A program made the position numbers and the translations under genes. From NCBI RefSeq assembly GCF_030157465.1, contig NZ_JAOAUU010000136.1:38839-102838 (forward strand): a stretch of 64,000 bases of DNA. Reading direction: 5' to 3'. How positions within the stretch are numbered: position 1 is the stretch's first letter; every line of letters starts with the position of its first letter. This document shows positions 62,644 to 64,000 of this stretch, piece after piece. The DNA is from Zoogloea sp. Its GTDB lineage: Bacteria; Pseudomonadota; Gammaproteobacteria; Burkholderiales; Rhodocyclaceae. The notes beneath the pieces are model-generated. The model ran no database searches and was not told the DNA's origin. It saw only the letters and a program-made list of their open reading frames with translations.

Positions 62644-63035
62644 CGGGGCATTATCCCCGAAGGGGCTGGCAGGAAGGGCCGGCCGATACCTGGGTGACTC
62701 AAGCGCCGGGGGGAGGGCGGGCATCGGTCGGCCAGCACCGAATTTAACGTGCCGGCCAGTGGGGCGGAATGTGGTGGATTGTCGCAGCGGCGCGGTTGTG
62801 GCGGCAGGTGTGCAGGGTGGAAAGCCGGTTTTTTTCATCCATCCATAAAATATTGTTTGCATTGCCGGGCGAATCAGTGCAAAGTCCTGCCTCGCGATCT
62901 TCAAGTAGTGTTGTTGTTGTCTGGTTCAGTACCCGCAGCCCTGCGGTAGTCTTTCCTTCATCACCCCGCCCTCTTGAGTTTCGCCCTATCCAGGGGCATT
63001 CCCTGTTTTTATTAGTTTTTTCAAGGATATTCAAA
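62644..63035. other. Divergent region between regB and cspA; long cspA leader
   Basis: 392 bases without a gene. The cspA-proximal half is AT-richer (around 62830-62860 and 63000-63035) and probably contains the cspA promoter and a long 5' leader of the kind found on cold-shock genes. I cannot place the start points with confidence. Confidence 0.55.
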
Positions 63036-63242
63036 ATGGCAGCAGGTACCGTGAAGTGGTTCAATGATTCCAAGGGCTTCGGTTTCATCACCCCGGAAGC
63101 CGGTGGTGACGATCTGTTCGCTCACTTCTCCGCTATTCAAGGCAAGGGTTTCAAGACCCTGACCGAAGGCCAGCGCGTGACCTTCGACGTGGTTTCCGGC
63201 CCCAAGGGTCAGCAAGCCGCCAACATCGTTCCGGTTGCTTAA
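63036..63242 (+). CDS. Cold-shock protein, CspA family
   Basis: A 68-residue OB-fold RNA chaperone. RNP1 is KGFGFITP and RNP2 is DLFAHFSAI; the opening [12 protein letters not shown] and ending [11 protein letters not shown] are typical. AAGGA precedes ATG 63036. Followed by two hairpins, the second a true terminator. Which Csp paralogue it is cannot be told. Confidence 0.96.
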   Translation: MAAGTVKWFNDSKGFGFITPEAGGDDLFAHFSAIQGKGFKTLTEGQRVTFDVVSGPKGQQAANIVPVA

Positions 63243-63255
63243 TTGCCGAACGATG

Positions 63256-63282
63256 CCAGCCGGGCGCCAAGCGCCAGGCTGG
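63256..63282 (+). other. Hairpin in cspA 3' UTR
   Basis: Stem ccagcc/ggctgg with inner gcgc-caa-gcgc pairing, 13 bases after the stop. No T-run: probably an mRNA 3' stabiliser. Confidence 0.5.
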
Positions 63283-63336
63283 TGGTAGTGCCAGGTAGCA
63301 TGGCCTGATTTTTCAGATCATGCTCCTGATGAAAAC

Positions 63337-63361
63337 AGCCCGGCTCATGCCGGGCTTTTTC
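63337..63361 (+). terminator. Terminator after cspA
   Basis: Stem agcccggc/gccgggct (63337-63344/63349-63356), loop tcat, then TTTT. About 95 bases after the stop. Confidence 0.9.
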
Positions 63362-63660
63362 ATTGTCTGTCACATTTGCAACGGCGGCTTCTCCTGCCTT
63401 TGTTGGCACGTTCAGGCTGCGCAAAGTGTCGTCTGGTCTGCCTGTGCTTCGTGTGCGTAGCTTGCGAAGCCTGAATCGGGCGTCACGGCGAGATTCGGAA
63501 GTCCGGACTCCCGGTTCTTGCTGGCTTTTCAAGGCAGACTGCCCAAAGAAAAAGGCTATGTTCGCGTTAAGTGTGGAAAGCGTTTTCCCCGCTACAGGTC
63601 AGGCTTTCCGAGTCTGGCAGGCCTGCCGGCGCGAACCTGAGACCTTCCTGGATTGAGCCC
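63362..63660. other. Intergenic region, nothing recognised
   Basis: About 300 bases with ordinary composition. Frames on both strands are low-information. No promoter or RNA gene identified. Confidence 0.5.
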
Positions 63661-64000
63661 TTACTGGACGGCTTTCCGGTGTATGACCTTACATCGGCCG
63701 GGTCTCGCCCCGGCGGGCGACCTCCTTTCTTGCTTCGCCAAGAAAGGAGGCAAAGAAGGCGACCCGGCTTCACCGGTCGGCCTTCGGCCGACTCCCCTGT
63801 GCTGCTCCCAGCAGGCGGCCGGCGCGGAACTCGCCCTTCGGGCTCAGACAGCCGCGCCGGAAGGCCCCGCCTGCTGGTGCGCGGATCAAAGGTTCAGACG
63901 GGCTTTTACGCTCACCGAGCCTCTCCGGAAACCGATATGGCCACTGACCGTTGATCACCTGCATTTCCGGTCCCCTCTGACGCGCCGACTGGAGGTGATG
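63661..64000. repeat. Block of inverted repeats (interspersed-repeat-like)
   Basis: Several strong hairpins in 250 bases. (1) cctcctttcttg/caagaaaggagg (63721-63732/63739-63750), 12 bp perfect, loop cttcgc. (2) ggtcggcc-tt-cggcc-type hairpin near 63776-63791. (3) A two-part stem cagcaggcgg/ccgcctgctg (63809-63818/63867-63876) with inner ccggcgcgg/ccgcgccgg (63819-63827/63852-63860). The aagaaaggagg motif with Arg-rich pseudo-proteins in its frames is typical of interspersed non-coding repeats in beta/gammaproteobacteria. The block may continue past the window. Confidence 0.65.

Noticed and set aside
63571..63954. 127-codon frame in the terminal repeat block
   Set aside because: Arg/Pro/Gly-rich pseudo-protein produced by inverted repeats, a known annotation artefact.

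Overview
The window is a contiguous piece of a high-GC (about 65%) proteobacterial chromosome. Several features point to a betaproteobacterium, most probably of the order Rhodocyclales (Azospira/Azoarcus/Zoogloea-like). These are the RegB/RegA (PrrB/PrrA) redox regulators, two PEP-CTERM surface proteins (one behind a clear sigma-54 promoter), an 87-residue IF-1, an HslV whose catalytic Thr follows a six-residue propeptide, and a DksA that keeps only one of the four zinc-finger cysteines. The order-level assignment is inference. There is no prophage, IS element, integrase or CRISPR array. Apart from a few pockets this is ordinary core chromosome.

Layout. 1-4 kb: 3' part of an ammonium transporter gene, then trmA, a YjdM/PhnA zinc-ribbon protein and an unrecognised protein. 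4-11 kb: a sigma-54-driven PEP-CTERM gene, purU, thrH, an ABC-F ATPase, a secreted coiled-coil protein and a second PEP-CTERM gene. 11-15.5 kb: a NYN/OST-HTH RNase-like protein, DUF1330, a GlsB-type membrane protein, a flavoprotein and a dihaem cytochrome c. 15.5-22 kb: a lipoprotein M14 peptidase, a diguanylate cyclase, a secreted methyltransferase-like protein, tRNA-Thr(GGT) and infA. 21.8-22.6 kb is an AT-richer gap carrying a 20-nt fragment of tRNA-Lys. 22.6-29.2 kb: a CheB-CheR-PAS fusion followed by a hybrid histidine kinase whose first PAS domain is split by a frameshift in a GC-dinucleotide tract. 29-35.4 kb: an MFS carrier, a cNMP-binding protein, the molybdate operon modEABC with a ModE operator, a candidate small RNA with anti-Shine-Dalgarno loops, and an FKBP isomerase. 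35.5-41 kb: a choice-of-anchor-I lipoprotein, a PhoD phosphatase interrupted by an in-frame amber codon, RlpA, and a tRNA-Lys(TTT)-tRNA-Lys(CTT) operon. 41-49 kb: YeeE/YedE, queC, queE and the whole ybgC-tolQRAB-pal-cpoB cluster. 49-55 kb: dksA and a zinc-acquisition locus (COG0523 GTPase, small Cys protein, porin, ZnuA, ZnuC, ZnuB). 55-64 kb: a tandem-STAS protein and hslVU, an AEC carrier, a peptidoglycan peptidase beside a small secreted Cys protein, hslR-regA-regB, cspA, and a terminal block of inverted repeats.

Functional picture. Several loci serve nutrient uptake: Amt for ammonium, ModABC for molybdate, the Znu locus for zinc, and YeeE for sulfur compounds. PhoD would serve phosphate. 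Regulation by second messenger and phosphorelay is prominent (GGDEF, CheBR-PAS, hybrid kinase, RegBA, cNMP-binding protein). The Tol-Pal cluster, RlpA, the M15-like peptidase and the PEP-CTERM proteins serve the envelope.

Most worth following up: (1) the candidate sRNA at 34.63-34.70 kb; (2) the frameshifted PAS-kinase at 25.94 kb; (3) the amber codon in phoD at 38.26 kb; (4) the sigma-54 promoter of the PEP-CTERM gene; (5) the tRNA-Lys fragment in the AT-rich gap. I did not find a clearly new multi-gene defence or conflict system. The peptidoglycan peptidase plus secreted small protein at 59.2-60.3 kb is the nearest candidate and is speculative.
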